Position numbers and translations under genes: made by a program. Source: Oscillospiraceae bacterium (GTDB taxonomy: Bacteria; Bacillota; Clostridia; UMGS1883). Taken from it: a stretch of 15,658 nucleotides of DNA. Positions 15,594 through 15,658 of this stretch are shown here, in pieces. A model generated the notes under the pieces. That model did no database searches and was not told the origin of the DNA. It was given only the letters and a program-made list of their open reading frames with translations. Where the stretch lies: positions 1-15,658 of the forward strand of contig JAFLUQ010000044.1 of the NCBI GenBank assembly GCA_022508735.1. Direction: 5' to 3'. Position 1 is the stretch's first letter. The number at the start of each line of letters is the position of its first letter.

Positions 15594-15658
15594 TTAAATT
15601 GCCTGTGAATGAGTTCGGTACTGTACCGGACTCATTCCTTTTAGTTTCATAGATAGTC
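15594..15658 (-). CDS. C-terminal end of IS3-family transposase (OrfB), 5' part outside window
   Basis: On the minus strand one frame enters from the window edge and reads KLKGMSPVQYRTHSQAI before TAA at 15596-15594. The K-L-K-G-[ML]-S-P-V-Q-Y-R block is the characteristic C-terminus of the DDE integrase domain in IS3-family OrfB proteins. Only about 20 codons are visible, so intactness of the element cannot be judged. The stop lies 30 bases from the element tip, normal for this family. Confidence 0.82.
   Translation of the reverse strand, partial: LSMKLKGMSPVQYRTHSQAI
15608..15636. terminator. Palindromic hairpin overlapping the transposase 3' coding end
   Basis: A 29-base near-perfect palindrome: AATGAGT / ACTCATT outer arms and CGGTAC / GTACCG inner arms, with one T-G wobble between them. 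It lies wholly inside the transposase frame. On the plus strand it is followed by the T-rich CCTTTTAGTTT, so it could stop transcription entering the element from the GH127 side. Confidence 0.5.

Larger units (their letters stand above)
15564..15658 (-). mobile_element. Right end of an IS3-family insertion sequence (rest outside window)
   Basis: Sequence TGAACCCCAAAGTTTAGACA starts at 15564 and resembles the terminal inverted repeat of IS3-family (IS150-like) elements, whose ends read TG...CA. The transposase C-terminus follows 30 bases inside it on the minus strand. The element therefore extends to the right of the window with its 3' end next to the GH127 gene. The 60 bases from 15504 to 15563 contain no visible gene or terminator. 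The target duplication cannot be checked because the other end is outside. Confidence 0.8.

Noticed and set aside
15608..15636. The palindrome as a simple intergenic terminator of the GH127 gene
   Set aside because: It lies past the IS tip and inside the transposase frame, so it belongs to the element, although it may still stop transcription coming from the GH127 side.
1..15658. tRNA, rRNA, CRISPR array, riboswitch, phage or defence genes
   Set aside because: I looked for cloverleaf-type and regularly spaced repeats and for nuclease/helicase motifs on both strands by eye and saw none; a covariance-model search would settle small RNAs.

Overview
The window looks like chromosomal DNA from an anaerobic gut-type Clostridia (Oscillospiraceae/Lachnospiraceae-like). 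This rests on strong AGGAGG-type ribosome binding sites, sigma-A style TTGACA-17-TATAAT promoters, a pyruvate kinase with the extra C-terminal domain usual in Gram-positive bacteria, a split Gram-positive-type chain-length protein, a clostridial-type CmpB-family membrane protein, and secreted multidomain glycoside hydrolases of the plant-fibre-degrading kind. The organism assignment is inference from gene content.

Layout. Bases 1-2982 (+) hold an apparent translationally coupled run: the 3' end of a secreted protein with an AbfB-like (arabinose-binding type) domain, a secreted two-LamG-domain protein, and a small CmpB-family membrane protein. It ends at a bidirectional terminator (3001-3028). 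Bases 3042-7670 (-) hold an SCP2-domain protein with a histone-H1-like Lys/Ala tail (own promoter), pyruvate kinase, a membrane-anchored double-SH3 protein (own promoter), and a ComEC-like metallo-beta-lactamase-fold lipoprotein with a small Cys/His zinc-site domain. Bases 7764-10671 (-) hold a GH36 alpha-galactosidase and a YveK/Wzz-type polysaccharide chain-length protein. A divergent promoter region (10672-10960) separates these from an AraC-family regulator (+). That regulator is followed by a 1215-residue secreted GH127-family beta-L-arabinofuranosidase (+), whose promoter carries a pair of 21-bp-spaced direct repeats that fit an AraC-type operator. The right edge is the terminal ~95 bp of an IS3-family element whose transposase C-terminus runs off the window on the minus strand.

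How it fits together. The accessory theme is plant cell-wall glycan use: a secreted GH127 enzyme with its probable AraC regulator, a cytoplasmic alpha-galactosidase, and secreted carbohydrate-binding-type proteins at the left edge. No sugar transporter, SusD-like protein or dockerin is visible, so this is at most part of a utilisation locus. The middle segment is mostly housekeeping or envelope genes. I see no tRNA, rRNA, CRISPR array, phage or defence genes, and no convincing entirely new system. The most checkable new items are the candidate AraC operator, the SCP2/H1-tail fusion, the modular GH127 enzyme, and the terminator-like palindrome inside the IS transposase end.
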